DNA from: Oscheius dolichura
Lineage: Eukaryota > Nematoda > Chromadorea > Rhabditida > Rhabditidae
Direction of reading: 5' to 3'
NCBI GenBank assembly: GCA_932521035.1
Contig: OW051496.1
Span: 4,774,001-4,838,000, forward strand
DNA length: 64,000 nucleotides
The position numbers and the translations under genes were made by a program. Under the pieces are notes generated by a model. That model saw only the letters and a program-made list of their open reading frames with translations. It was not told where the DNA came from and ran no database searches. Below, piece after piece: positions 12,141 to 24,546 of this stretch; the stretch's first letter is position 1, and the number at the start of each line of letters is the position of its first letter.

Positions 12141-12447
12141 TATCTGTACATGTTCCCTATTGCTGTTTTCTGCTTATACTACACGGCTCAATTCGTTGCA
12201 ACTGTACACTTTTAAAGCATAGTTCGGCAATGAATTATTATTATTACTCCAGTTACTGAAATTACATTTATTGTTCTACTGTATCAAGAACGGTAAATAA
12301 AATAAACAAAATCGGCGCTTAACCGGAAGAAAAATACCATGTATTCTAAAAACGGAGAATTCTGAAGAAAGATTCACCAGTGGAGACGTCAAATCAAAGA
12401 TATGAAAGCAAACAATGGAAACAGAACGGTGGTAGCCAGCTGGATAC
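12141..12447. other. convergent 3' untranslated interval
   Basis: About 300 bp lies between the stop codons of two convergent genes. It is AT-rich. A TTTATTTTATT tract near 12295-12305 gives AATAAA on the minus strand for the zinc-finger gene. No open frame here has support. Confidence 0.4.
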
Positions 12448-12813
12448 TTAGAGAGCAACATCAGCTAGCTCAGCAGGAAGCGGGTTCTTGGGATGCTTGT
12501 TTTCAAAGTGTTGTCTGTAGGTTTTAGGATCCGGCATTTGGGCCTGAAAAGATATAATAATAAATAATCTGAAATTTTCTGAAAGATGCGTGATAAAAGC
12601 TTACCATGCAAACAGTGCATTTGTGGACCAAAGCTTTTTGAGCAGCCGACTTCTGATCACAACCTTGAGCTTTCTTGGCGTCTTGCTGCTTTTTGAGATT
12701 TTTCTAAAACCATAAATGATAATAAAGCGAAGATATAAAAATGTGAATTACTGCTAAAGTATTTCAAAATAACGTACCGCCTGGCTCTGCGCTTTCTGAT
12801 GACCGCGAGCCAT
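12448..12813 (-). CDS. ZNF706-like small C2H2 zinc-finger protein
   Basis: Three exons (12813-12778, 12703-12605, 12543-12448) join in frame to a protein of about 76 residues. It begins MARGHQKAQSQA, continues with NLKKQQDAKKAQGCDQKSAA and QKALVHKCTVCM, and ends with DPKTYRQHFENKHPKNPLPA and ELADVAL. This is the ZNF706/zf-met2 family: a lysine- and glutamine-rich N-terminus resembling 4F5/SERF proteins, then one finger with C-x2-C and H-x4-H ligands (CTVC and HFENKH). The length is the normal family length. The vertebrate homologue is reported as a translation or transcription regulator of stem-cell state; its role in nematodes is not known to me. INTS5 starts 458 bp away on the opposite strand, so the two may share a promoter region. 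Confidence 0.88.
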
Positions 12814-13270
12814 GATTTCTTTAGAACTGAAATGTTTTAGTTTATGAGATAGCCAAAGAGACGAGAACAAGAAGAAGCGCGGTGCTGTCTAGATAGTAAC
12901 TGGTTTGGATATGGACTGTCTATATGCTAAAACAAGCAGATGTGAAGTGTAGTGCTTTCCATAAATAGCAGATAAAATGTTTTTTGAATATGTTTAGATC
13001 TAAATATATAACAAGATGGTGGCATTGCATCAATGTAAAGTAAATGGATGAGGTCAATAAAAAATTCAAGTTCTCGACCGACCGACCGAAACCGTATCTC
13101 CATCGTGGAACGAAAAACGCGGCACACTGCGGCCATATTTTTTGGTCAAATGGGTGATCCGGGAAACTTTCGAATTCTCGGCCTCGGGAGAATAAAACAC
13201 AGAGCTCTTTTTCGTTGCAGTCTAAAATTAGTACAAAGGGAATATAAAACTATTTGCAGGTAAAGCAGAA

Positions 13271-16200
13271 ATGGATTCTTCTCCAGCTGACTCCACTCCG
13301 CAACATGTGCCTGATCCCGCATCGCCAGTGGAAGGTCCAGCCTCACCTCTTGAACCACCAGCATCTCCTGATGAATACTCAGTAAAACTTGCTTAGGTAA
13401 ACATCGTTGTATTTAGAGCACAATGGACATTGATATGCGAGATCTTCCTTCTCGGCCACGGCAGGTTATAAATCTCATTGAGATGGCTCGTAAATCTGAA
13501 GAGGAGATGTATAAAGAAAGGGCCAATATCCCGAAAAAAGACAACGCACAAGATTTACAAAAAGTGAGCTCATAATTATAGATAACGCAACTACTCCAGA
13601 GATTTACCGTTATAAAAGAATTACAAAACTCATTTCTCCGCCTAGCAGCACTTGGCGATGTGTATAAGATTTATCGAAGCAAGCCGATTTTCTTAGGAAG
13701 ATCCGAAAGTGATATAATTGATGTTCCTAGACAAATAATAGCTAACATACCATCTGCAAAGTTAGTTTCCTTCAAAATATTCTACCATAACTTTAGAACA
13801 GCCGTGCTCAACTACATTAGCCTTCTTATACACGAAAACACAAACTGCTTCTTCTGTGAAAAAGAAAATCCGCAAATAAGTAGTTACTTTATTGCATTCT
13901 CATTCTTAATTGACTCTTTAGGCATAAATTACACTACTGTCCAGTCATCTACACTGAAGTTAGTTGCCGATGTTAAAGAAATTATAGAAAATGCAATAAG
14001 TGAACAATTACTGCTAGATATTTTAAAGGTATCCTCAGTAATGCATTTAAAGATCGCTATTTCAGTGGTGTTGTGACGTTGCCAGTGAACTAAGTGAATA
14101 CAATAGTGGTCGGCCAATAGCAAAGAATTGCAGAAGTCCAGAACATCTGCTGACATTATTTATAGCGTGTCTCCCTATCAAGGAACTAGTTGACTTGATG
14201 GATATGGTTATTTCGGAACTGTAAGCCTTATTTTCAATTAGCTAATAATCGTGCCATCTTAGACTTAAGTACAGCCCTGAACAATGCATGTCTATTCTTT
14301 TCTATTCATCTCGGCATGGAACCCATTTTAATTGGATTTGGCTCCATATAGCGTATCCTTCATACGCACATGTTTTGTACCTAATTTTTTCAGTGACACG
14401 TTTCCTGGGAAGGTTGTAGAAAACATTTTTACCATTGGGGGGCAGCAGTTCAAGGCGTACGTGGATACGATCCATGCTAAGCAACGAGAACGGGTAAGAA
14501 CTATGCAGATGTATATTATTTTTTCAGGCACCGGAAACCATTCTGAACCAACTTCATGTAGAGTATAGAGTACGTTTCCAGTCACTCTCCGAAGTGTTTA
14601 ATTTTCTTATGAGGAGAGGAAATGTTGAATTGAGAAATACAGTTTCTAAAATGATTGCGGTAGCTTTTTTTTTCTTTTTCTGTAATTTATGCTTTGTAGG
14701 AGAGTTTGGATTCAGATATATCCGATTCCGAAAATGTCAATTACAATATAGTCTTTTATTTTAAACTGGTTACAATATCTCAGGATACTCTTAGATATCT
14801 TGTGCAGCAAAACAAGCATTTAGGTATATCGTTAGATTCGTTTATTATTATTCGCACTGGTTATTCGCAGCAAAATTGAACTAAATTTTCTTTCAGCAAC
14901 TCCCCAAAATTTCTTCAGAGGAATGTGCCAAATTTTGTCGCTCGATAAAGAAATGATTCTTCAGCGAATAGGTTACCAGGAATTTGGCCAACAGATGATA
15001 CATGAGCTTGACCCCGAGTGCCAAGCTGTAGCGTTTAAAGCACTAGCTAGATTAGCTCTGGACTCATCTATCACCACAGGTAATATCATTGCTTTCAAAA
15101 TTATTAAAAATAAATATGTTAGCATCTAGCTTAGTAGACGAGGCAATACGGAATACCATTAAAGATGGAGCGTTTTATGCAATGGTTAGGTTTTATTTAA
15201 TTTTTCATTGAATTTTCATTTTTATAGAATGAGCTCATAAACGTTATGTTATTTAACACTCACACATATGAGCCAGTTAGATATGTTGATTATCCAAATA
15301 TTTCATCATTTGCTAATGGCACAGACCTTCAGTTTATGGTACACAATGCTCTCGTTAATCCAAACAGGTAGCAGTTAATTAATATTTTCACAGACCTTAT
15401 TGCAGTGCGCCGCAAATTATTCGCTATCTTCACACTGTATCTATGGCATATTCCAAAGATAAAGCCGCTGAAATTGCTATTCGATTTATTGTTACTTGTC
15501 GAGAACCTCAATTAGTAAGTTTTTTATAAGAATAATTTGAGACAATCACTTTCAGCTTCATGTTTTATGCGCATTTCTATCAACCGTCAATCCGTTTTAT
15601 CCTGGTTTGATGAAAATTGCTTATAATAATTTATTCTCTACGCGGGAAATTTTCTTGTCCGAACCGCCTAGTATTCTATTTTGTTTTTGTTTATAATTGT
15701 CTTTACAGTATCGGATGATCCACCCATATTGCGCTTTCAGCGAAATTTGTCATTTGTTATCAATGTTCGGACACTACTGGAGTGGGATCTGAATGTGGAA
15801 GATTCATTCTTGAAAAACTATGAATTGAACCCTCAATCGTTATCAGGCTACCTTCTTTCCGGTATGCTTTCAGTGGCTTTGCAATCATGTACGGAAGAGC
15901 TTAAGGTAAGTGCTGAAACAGCATTATTATTAGTATTTTAGGCAAATCGCTTACAAAACGTTCATTTAATGATCACAGAAGTTGGAAAGTTGCTGAAATC
16001 ATTTGTGCTTCCCCAATCCCAGCAGAAAAATGTTTTGCAGGTAAGACATCTTTTATTTTTGAATAGTCGTTTAGTACAAAAATATCTTGGTGAAGATTCG
16101 CTACATTTACAAAATATCTTTACAACTGGCATATCTGCTTAAAGTCGCATTATTAACAGTTTCAAAAGGTCGGTAATTACATTTAGTAACAGAAATATCA

Positions 16201-17556
16201 TCATTTAGAATCGGCTAATGCTTTATTTTTCTTCGAAGATTTTCGAAATACTGTTATTTACTTTTATTCTGAATATGTAAACCAACTGCATCTCTCCGGC
16301 CAGCAGCGTAGAACAGGCATGACTCAATTGTTTTTCATAAGTTTCCTTTCGAATTGTCTTTTAGTAAGTGTAATATGCTGTTTCGCAATTATTACATTCA
16401 GAATGCCAAGGAAATATTTGGTGAAGATGTCGATTTAGATATTTGGAAAGATCCAACAATAGAACAATTAAAACTTGATGACGACGAGGTATAAGTCATG
16501 CTTACCCTGTAAATTGTTTTATAGGAAGAATACTCGTTCCTTGAAGCATTGACATCAATGGATACTCACCAGAAAATAAGCCGTTTAGCACATTCTGGTG
16601 TAATCGGACACGGAGCGAAGCACCTTACGCCTGTTTTTGTTGCTTCAGTAGGTTTACACAAAATTTCAGCTTTGCTTTATTCTAGGATGATCAACTTGTA
16701 AGAACACATGTATTTCTCGATGCTGTACGCAACACATGCGTGACAGACTCGATTTCGAGTGACATAGTCAATACAAGACATTTGGCTATATACCTGGTCG
16801 ATATAATTTGCCAGGACGCAGTGGCTTCGGAAATGCTGTTCCTAGATTGGGAATTGGAGAAAGAAGTTATCGGAAAGTAGGCTCGTTTTTGATTTCTAAT
16901 TTAGAAAATTCAGATATCAGATAGTACAGAAATTATACCGCAGTTGGATACTACGGGGTCTCTTGAATATCGTGGCAGAGACACCGCCTTGTCTTTGGCT
17001 CTGTTTGCCAATAATGAAAGCTCTTCTGGTTGAAATACTGGTATGAAAGCTAATGTCATGTGTGCATATACTTTTGCAGAGCAGTTTACTTTCAACAACA
17101 AATAGAACAGCCAAAGTTAGTGATCGTATAATAGATCTTATCGATAAATGGATGGTATTAGCAAGGTTTTATTTATAACAATACTAATCAAATTATTTTC
17201 AGAAAAGGAAGTCTAGTTCCTAAAAAATTCGAGCTTTTCCTAGATTTCCTGCCGCATATAACAGTTCATGAAGCGTATCTTTTGTTTTTAGAAGTGTGGA
17301 AATATTTCCAGGTTTTGTTTCTCTTTCCAATACATATAGTATACATTTCTTGCAGCGTCGTACTATAACAATTAATACAGTAGAGCATGCATTAGAAGTG
17401 GAGAAATCTAATCGAGGAGGAGGAACAGCGCTTTTACAAGATGCTTACGAAGGAGATTTACAGACATGTCGAAGAATTATCCAGCGGCATATTGCAAAAC
17501 TGGGGTATCTTTTCCCTAAACTTTTTTCTATCAATCTTCAAAATGTCGCATCATAG
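13271..17556 (+). CDS. Integrator complex subunit 5-like
   Basis: A gene of some twenty short exons encodes a long, wholly helical protein of roughly 1,000 residues. The start [20 protein letters not shown] at 13271 opens a Ser/Pro-rich tail, then [20 protein letters not shown]. The family call comes from [16 protein letters not shown] with [16 protein letters not shown] (about 14270-14450), which parallels the 'HG-x-FDW-VxxHIGSSFP' block of INTS5 as I know it, and from [18 protein letters not shown] near the N-terminus. The gene's length fits INTS5. Integrator cleaves snRNA 3' ends and terminates promoter-proximal Pol II; subunit 5 is a scaffold with HEAT-like helices. The end is placed at the TAG in frame at 17554-17556; one more intron near 17505-17555 could extend it. 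The coding call is firm and the subunit identity is probable. Confidence 0.72.
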
Positions 17557-17653
17557 GTTTATCTTTATTTTCCGTATTACGGGTTTTTTTTCCTGGTTAA
17601 ATGATCTCGTTGTTATGTTTTTTAACGTTGTAGATACAGAGGTATTAATAAAC

Positions 17654-19420
17654 TCATTTCATATTATACAAAATCGGGATTTGCAAGGCATTCCCTATTA
17701 TAGACCAGCTACCATTATTGGGAGTCGCTTCCACTTGTAGAAGATGACACAGAAGTGGATAGAGGTCAATATTCTGCGGTATCTCCAAGATTTGGTTCTT
17801 TTCGCGGACGTCTGGGCCGCTCATGGCTAGCAGCGCCCTCATCTCCTTATGATCTGGGCTCTGTCCGTGTACCGAAGAATGGAATCCTCCATTTCCAAAG
17901 ACCCTAAATGGTTTTTGTTCGCTATTACTCAAAATACCTACTTTTCTTGAATATCCGAGGTGCATCTGAAAGAAGCCGTAGATCCAATAGCCGGCTCCAG
18001 AATAATCTCTCCCACTCTCTTTGTATTCTTATAATGGTATCGTTCGGGGAAGTCCTAAATATGTTTTGTCTCTCCATTTCCCTTGATCCACACCTTTTTC
18101 CTGTAGACTTTAATGTCCAGTCCTTGTTTTTTGATTCCTTCCGTCACGTTTCGAAAGATCTCCTCCTCGTGTTGTTCGTTTTCCGGATAAAATTGAAAAT
18201 CTCCGTAGCGGAAGTCTCCCTTCACGTAGTCGCGTATACACAACACGTGCTTGTAGTCGATCACCTGAGAGGATAGGGAACTGTAATTGGAAAAGAAGGA
18301 AAATACCTCGGCATGGCCATGGTCGGCTGTGAGAATGAGGTTGACCTTGTTCAGGAGATCGGCCTCCTTCAGCCGGACGAGTAGATATCCAAAAAGAGCA
18401 TCCAAATCATTCATCATCTTGGTGAAATGCCCCGTGTAAAAGCCGAAATGGTGAAGGATGGCGTCTGGCTGGTCTACATATCTGAACAGGAATATAAGAA
18501 GGAGGATGGGGGATAGGCTTACAGAGCAACAAAGTTGGAGGGATTCTGGCCGGTGAAGGCGGCAACGACACTGTCCACGTCTTTTTCGAAGGTTTTCAGA
18601 CTCCCGTAGAAGGTCCACGGCCTAGAAGATACATAGAAGAAGGATGGATGGCCACTCACTCGAAGTCTTTGGGTCGGTGAGGGGCCGGCTCGAAGACGGC
18701 CTCGGCGAAGGGCCACTTGATGACGGTGGACTTCCTGGCGGGGTCGGCCCTCTCGTTGGTCAACCAGACGGGATCCCCCTTCAGGATGGGCTTCTCTAGC
18801 AACTTGGCCGTGTTCCTCATGGCCTCCTCCGTGCCGTAGTAGTCCACCACGGAGGCGCCGTCCTTCAAGACGAACCTATTACCGACAACCTCGTGGCTCT
18901 CTTCGTACAGGCCTGAGGAAAGTTAATAAGAGAAAGATGAAGAAATACCGGTGACAATGGAGAGATGGTTCGGGGCTGTGTAAGTCAGATGCTGCGGCCG
19001 GACACCGTTGACGAACCACGTCGAGGACTCTGCCCATTTGAAGATATTCGGCACCTGGAGGATGATAGAAATTGATAATTAAAGGGAATACCAGTGTCTC
19101 ATTGAGGAGATCATAGCGAAACCCGTCGAGGGAGATCAAGAGAACCTTTGGATGCTCATTTATGGGCCGTGTGCTGCGGTGGAAGACGAGGTAATAGACG
19201 ACCAGGAGGACGAGGACACCGAGGGACACCTGGAAGCGAGGAGATGGAGGAAGAGGAGGGAGGCCGATACCTTAGTACAGGGGGAAAGAGTGGACGACGA
19301 CGTGGCTGACGGACAACTGAAAACGGTAAAGGGAAGGAGGGATAGACGAGCTGTTTGTCGGCTGGGCACACATATGGGCCTTGATAAGCGTGTACGGCCG
19401 AACGAGCGCGGGAACGGCAT
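17654..19420 (-). CDS. ENPP-family ectonucleotide pyrophosphatase/phosphodiesterase
   Basis: This is a type II membrane ectoenzyme of the ENPP family. A single signal-anchor (SLGVLVLLVVYYLVF, near 19190-19229) precedes the catalytic domain. Metal ligand Asp sits in VLLISLDGFRYDLL. The nucleophile Thr is in LTYTAPNHLSIVTGLYEESH. The second-site ligands are in YVDQPDAILHHFG (D and H) and ILTADHGHAEV (D-H). The domain closes with LYPLLCHLLQV and PNNGS, as in other ENPPs. No nuclease-like domain follows, so this is the short form, as in ENPP4-7. Introns of about 40-60 nt separate at least seven exons. The start is uncertain: the anchor exon joins in phase (CTK|VSL) to an upstream exon open from a methionine at 19420. 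The glutamate transporter lies about 210 bp upstream on the same strand. Confidence 0.87.
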
Positions 19421-19629
19421 CCGAGGAGATCGATATTGGCAGGGAATAAAAAACAGAAAAAGATCGAGACGAGGATAACAGGAGCCGACGGAAAATGGTC
19501 ATCAGCTATATCGTTCGAATTTGCCGGGAAAAGCAATCCCACTTTTGCTCTATCAAAGAACAAGTCAACAACACTGATAGCAGACGATAGACAAGGGGTT
19601 CAGTGGAGGATGGAAGTTTCATTTTTACA

Positions 19630-21420
19630 TCACACTACTTGGCTTTCGAGCATCTTCTCACACAGCGGAAGGGCCACTGCGTTCTCCGTCGTCTCTTCCG
19701 GCATAATTGTATCCTAGAGGCCGCTACCCTAATATATCCTCCTCTTCCCTACCTTCAAGAAATGGGCAACAATAGCCGTAGCGAATCCATCTCCCAATAC
19801 GTTCAACGCCGAACGGACTCGGTCACTGAAGACATTAAAAGTTAATAAAGAGAGAGGGGTTTACAGTAGCCAGTCGACTGTGAGAAGCAGGGCAACGTCA
19901 TCCGTCGGGAGACCGAGGGTATTGAGGATGACGAGGATGGAGACGAGGCCAGCTGGAACGTTGTTCAGTCCAACGGAGGCCACCGTTGCCGTAATACTGT
20001 AACTGTCTAGCAACAGAAGAGGAAGACCCACCTGACTGTGATAATCTCCGCGAAACTGAGGCTAATCCCATTCAGTTGAGCCACGAAGACTACGGCCACC
20101 GCTTCGTAGAGGGCATTCCCATCCTGAAAACACTTCAATGAATACAATTCTAGAGGGAGACCATATTGATTGTACATCCGAGAGGGAAGACGAATCCGGC
20201 TATCCTCCGGTCGACACCGCAGTTCTCCTCCATCGACTGGATGGAAATCGGCAGGACGGCTCCTCTATTTTATCTCGTTGTCCTCCTTGACTGCCCCCCT
20301 AACTTACCCGGAAGATGTGCCCAATGTTGTGAGAGTTGGTTGAACCATTCCATTCATAACAGTGATGGGATTCTTCTTTGTCACGAGATGGTAGACCGTG
20401 GGAATTGTTACGAAGGTGTGGATTATCACCCCGACCAGCACTGTACACACGTACCTGAACTGGGAAATGAGATGGAGCTGCCCCTCTTACGTTACTAGAA
20501 CCGTTGCCACCTTGGAGATATTCCCCATTTCCAGTAGATTACTCGAAATGAGGCAGAGTATGCCCAGAGGAGCCGTCCACATCAACCCCTTGACCCATTT
20601 GAGGATGGCCTCGTCCAGGATGACGAAGAACTCGACCATCGCGCGGGACCTCTTGCCCATTTTGGAGAGGACTATCCCGAATCCGGAACAGAATACAATT
20701 ATTCCTGAAAACATGAGGAAGGAAAGAATAAGAGGATACCTAGAATGTTGGTGCCTTCCCGGGAGACTATCTCCGTCTGCTCGGTTACGACCTCCGTCCC
20801 ATTGATGTTCTCCCGGAGGTAGGACGTCTGTTTCCCTTCGAAGGTGGCCTTTACAATGTTTTCCGGCAGCATATTTCTGCGAGTGACGCTTTTCATAAAT
20901 GTCAAAAGACCCACCGAAGCATGTCCAGAATAGTATCCAGTGGGGAGATGGGCGCCTTTTCCGTCAGTCGGATTCTCCGTAGATCTCCCTTGGCCAACGG
21001 GTCGCCGGGGTGGATGACCATCACCAGGGTTATCCCCAACTAAAAAGGATGGTTTTATGAGTAAAAAGGGAGACATACAATGAGGGCCATGACGGCTGTG
21101 AAGGCGTAGTAGGCGACGGTGGTCAGGCCCATCCTCCCGGAGGTATTCGAATCCATCTGGGCCAGAGCTGAGGGTTCGATTTCATGGGGGAAAGCAGATA
21201 ACTCACCGGAGATGAGAGAGGCGAATATCAACGGGAGGATCATCATTTTAAGTACTTGCATGAAGAGTTCTCCAGGGAAGCCGATCAGTTTAATGGTGGC
21301 CGAAGAGAGCTGGAGAGGACGCAGTCCAATACCGAAGGCGAGACCGAGGAGGACGCTGGTTATTGTGCTGACAAGGAGAAAGTTCTCCGAACAGAAAGTC
21401 AATATCTTCTTTATGGACAT
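19630..21420 (-). CDS. sodium-dependent glutamate transporter (SLC1/EAAT)
   Basis: This is an excitatory amino acid transporter of the SLC1 family, which clears glutamate using sodium, proton and potassium gradients. The start at 21420 gives [14 protein letters not shown], then TM1 and the conserved [33 protein letters not shown] follows. An extracellular loop holds an N-glycosylation site (NINGT). The transport core includes TLGTSSGAVLP (re-entrant loop), [18 protein letters not shown] and, across an intron, [12 protein letters not shown]. This keeps the NMDG motif but has Asn where mammals have Thr. [20 protein letters not shown] and [18 protein letters not shown] follow. The last exon gives [16 protein letters not shown] and ends ESQVV at 19630. 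All introns are under about 60 nt. It may be the upstream gene of an operon with the ENPP gene. Confidence 0.93.
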
Positions 21421-22571
21421 TTACAGCTCCTGAAAAGGGGAGAGGCTAACAGCAAAGGGGGAGGAGAGGCTGCCGGGCAGAGTACAGCTGTAGGCCGGTT
21501 AATCCGACTATGCATGGTTTTAACCCGATCGACTTCCGCACCGGGGACACACGTCACTTTTGGATAGTTTGATCATCGTTCAGAAATTTCAAGCAATTCG
21601 AGCAGCCCGATCAGAACGCCGTTCGCTTTGTCTGATAGGAAAGAGGATTCCCACAACTTGACGCATTCATCTTCTCACCGGCCCTTCCTCAGTCTAAGCT
21701 GTACATTGACCAGACGACATATTGGAGCCACTAGGGACACCGGAAGCCACCGGGAGCCTATTCTTCCATCTTTTTCATCAAAAGAAATTCAAAATGCAGC
21801 CCCCTAGTCGACGGGACTCGGCCGGTCAAACCTTCTAAAGATCCGTCAACGAAAGCAACCGACGAATCTGCTCATTCTTTCTTCTTCTTTCGTTTTGGGC
21901 GGCCGCCATTTCTTCTCGTCTGCACCAGGTTGCGTTTACTCTTTTTGGGGTAAAATAGCACAAAAGAATGCCCACAAAAGAACTACAAATCGCGTTGTGG
22001 GCTCCGACCCACGTAAAATTACGCGTCCCGTTGGTTCGAGCTCCAAAGCGCGCGGGACCCTCTAGGCCGGCGCATCTGTCATGCCTCTTCCCGACAGAAA
22101 ACGGCGCTGTGGGTACCCTTCCCACGTAAAACTGCGTCTCCCGTTAATTCGGGCCTTCTTCTTTTGCTCTAAAAGTCAGTCTAGTAGGGGACGGTCAATG
22201 GGGCATGCTCGAGAGACCGCCACTCGCAGCAACCTCTCTTTTTTGAAAGGAGGTGTCCTGACCCGGTGTCCTGGCTGATTGAGTCCATCGGCTACCAAGG
22301 CGGTCTTTGGCTCCGAAGTGACCCGGTCGCCACTAGGGACACCGGAAGTCACCGAAGACCTGACACAACTTTATGACCAAATTGATTTCTAAAAACCAAA
22401 TCTTCAATCTTTCCTTGACTCTGGCTCGCTCGTGGCTTTCTGTTTCCAGGTACGACCGCTGGAGGACGGACGACGATAGACCAGGACTGTAGAATGGATG
22501 GACCGGTGGATGGAAGACTGCCGAAGGTGCGTGCCTCTATTTTGAACGTAGCCAAACAAGTACCAAGTCGC
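21421..22571. other. gene-free stretch with imperfect short repeats
   Basis: I see no gene in this 1.15 kb. It holds two pairs of imperfect repeats. One pair, around 21727 and 22331, shares CCACTAGGGACACCGGAAG followed by YCACCG. The other, around 22005 and 22110, shares CCCACGTAAAA, then TGCG or TACGCG, then TCCCGTT and TTCG. The short open frames on either strand have no recognisable domain. Confidence 0.45.
21727..22355. repeat. two pairs of imperfect dispersed repeats
   Basis: A copy of CCACTAGGGACACCGGAAG with a following YCACCG occurs at about 21728-21753 and again at about 22330-22355, same orientation. Between them, GGGCTCCGACCCACGTAAAA (about 22001) and GGGTACCCTTCCCACGTAAA (about 22110) begin a second related pair. 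The set looks like a degraded tandem or nested duplication of roughly 100-600 bp. Confidence 0.5.
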
Positions 22572-22921
22572 TTATTTTGGAACTAATTTATTAATGGGCG
22601 ACAACCGCGCATAGTCGCTTTCGTAACTGTAAAAGTGGCCGAAATGGATTAGCTCATCTTTGTCATTTTTCTTGTTGGGTCCGTGTGGGATTGGTTGAGC
22701 TAAGCCCTTTTGGAACGCGCCTTTTCCATCGATCCAGATCGGCTCGTAGAGTTTGAATTCCTTCATTAACGTTTTGTGTGGCTAGCAACGGGATGGTGCT
22801 GATGCTGGACGCGACGGAGCGTGCAGCTTCATAGCGCAGTCTGCCTTGAGGCGGGGAGATGCGAGCATCCCCAGTAGAATACGAAGGCGAAACAAGCACA
22901 AGCTCTTTTAGCTCCCTCCAT
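22572..22921 (-). CDS. small protein of unknown function (about 82 aa)
   Basis: I do not recognise the family. The coding evidence is exon 2 (22781-22572): from an acceptor TTGCTAG it runs PHKTLMKEFKLYEPIWIDGK, GAFQKGLAQPIPHGP and ESDYARLSPINKLVPK to TAA. It is rich in Lys, Pro and aromatics, with natural codon choice. Exon 1 is proposed as 22921-22883, starting MEGAKRACACFAF after ATTTTAG|ACAAA (a good trans-splice acceptor) and ending at GTATTC. The join is phase 0, leaving a 101-nt intron. The Ala/Arg/Cys-rich N-terminus could be a mitochondrial targeting sequence, and the size and composition would suit an accessory subunit of a mitochondrial complex. That is only a guess. Confidence 0.5.
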
Positions 22922-24546
22922 TTTGTCTAAAATATCTGTTTCAGATGTGCCACCCTCCGGTCTCTATGCAGTAGATAAACTCAACATGGAAATGATGACA
23001 GGATGCGGAAGAGGAAGCAGTAGAGATGACGAAGAGGACAAGACGGGCTCTGGGCGGAAAAGAAATGGAAGTCGTCGTGTTGACAGATGGCCAACACTGT
23101 TCCTCGGTTGGTTTTTAAAGCAACGTGTAGTATGGGGCGGCCTCTGCTCGACCAGGCCCTTACTCCGGGATGGCATTATCTTCACAGGTTCACGCTCTGC
23201 CGCCTTCTCTGCTCGAGCTATTCCACCAGGGGCATTTCCGTTGCTCACCACATGCTAGCGGTTCTGTGGTGACTAACGCCCCACAGCTAGAGCCTAAGCC
23301 AAAGAAGTCATAAGAAAATAAGCAAAAATAAGGGGCTTTCAATACTCAAACGCGGTGGACATCTGCGAGCGCGGTCTGCTTTCAAAACCGAGGTCCCTGA
23401 CGGCTTCTATTTTTGTCGAGATTTGGTAAGCCTATTTGAAAATGGGGGTTTCCCATATCCACTCTCTCTCTTCTTTCGAAAAAGAATAACTCTATTTTCA
23501 GGTCTGGTCGATAGAAGAACCGAGCCGTCCCTCCTCCTCCCGTCGTTCCCCCACCTCTCTTGCTCCTCTTCTTCGTGTCGGGAGGACACAGGCGTAAAAG
23601 CCCTGCGTCTTCACTGTGTTTGTGTTGATTTATGTATGCCCAGTAGTAGACAGTGGCCCAGGCTGCCCCTCCACCCGACTGTCCTCCTCGTGTTCAAACG
23701 GGGCAGCCATTTGGTGCGCGATTCTTACCTGTCCGGCTGCCATTGATCTTCCCCCTTCCAAATCAGGCCAAGAGTCCTTCTCGCGGTCAAAATGGCGTAG
23801 ATTATCAGAGCTGATAATCGTCGCTGGGAACGGCTTCTCTCCCGCGAGGTGTTCTTCCATTATGTCCTGTCCTCCCATCCTCCTCTTCCCCTTCCTCCCT
23901 ATCCATTTCTCGCGCAGTCGTTCGTTTCGTGTTTGACAAGCACCCGCTTGCGGCGATTAGTCATCATTCCGGGAGACAGCTACCTATCAAATTATCCCTG
24001 TTTGGAACCGTTATTCTCTTTTTTGATATCTCCTCTACTAATGCGTGTCTAACTCTCCGAGGTGCCCACTTCCCTTTAATGTAGAGATACTTTCTAAATT
24101 GTATTGGAGACGAGGGGAATGGCCTTTGTCTGTGTGTTCTGAGCCTCTCGCCCGTGACATCATTAGACAAACTGTCCGTTTTCTTCTGTTTCCTCTCCAC
24201 TTTCTTATCCTCTTTCCTGCTCTGTCCCCATCCCCCTTCCCCGTCCTCCTGTAGATATCCCTGTACCGCTAGGTTACAAGCGGAGAAATTAGGGCAGAAA
24301 AGGATCCGCAACATTTCAAACTTACTTGGCCGTCACCTTTTTTCTCCTCCCACGATGTCTCGTTTTGTCCTCTCGGCCAAAACAGCATGACTCAGCCGGG
24401 TCAACGGTCTCGTTGCCTTTTCTTTTGGCTGGCGTAATGTCGTCGAGATGGATGGCCTGTCCCAGACGCTGATTCACTTCGACTTGATTTTTAACAAGTT
24501 TGTCACTGACCACCGCGTGTTTGAGATCGGCCAGGTACACGGGCAG
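22922..24546. other. gene-free stretch upstream of the ADAM gene
   Basis: About 1.6 kb lies between divergently transcribed genes. The right half (about 23420-24300) is C/T-rich on the plus strand. An open stretch at 24448-24545 is followed by a CAG directly before the ADAM start codon. It is more likely 5' leader than coding sequence. No RNA gene or repeat was recognised. Confidence 0.4.
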
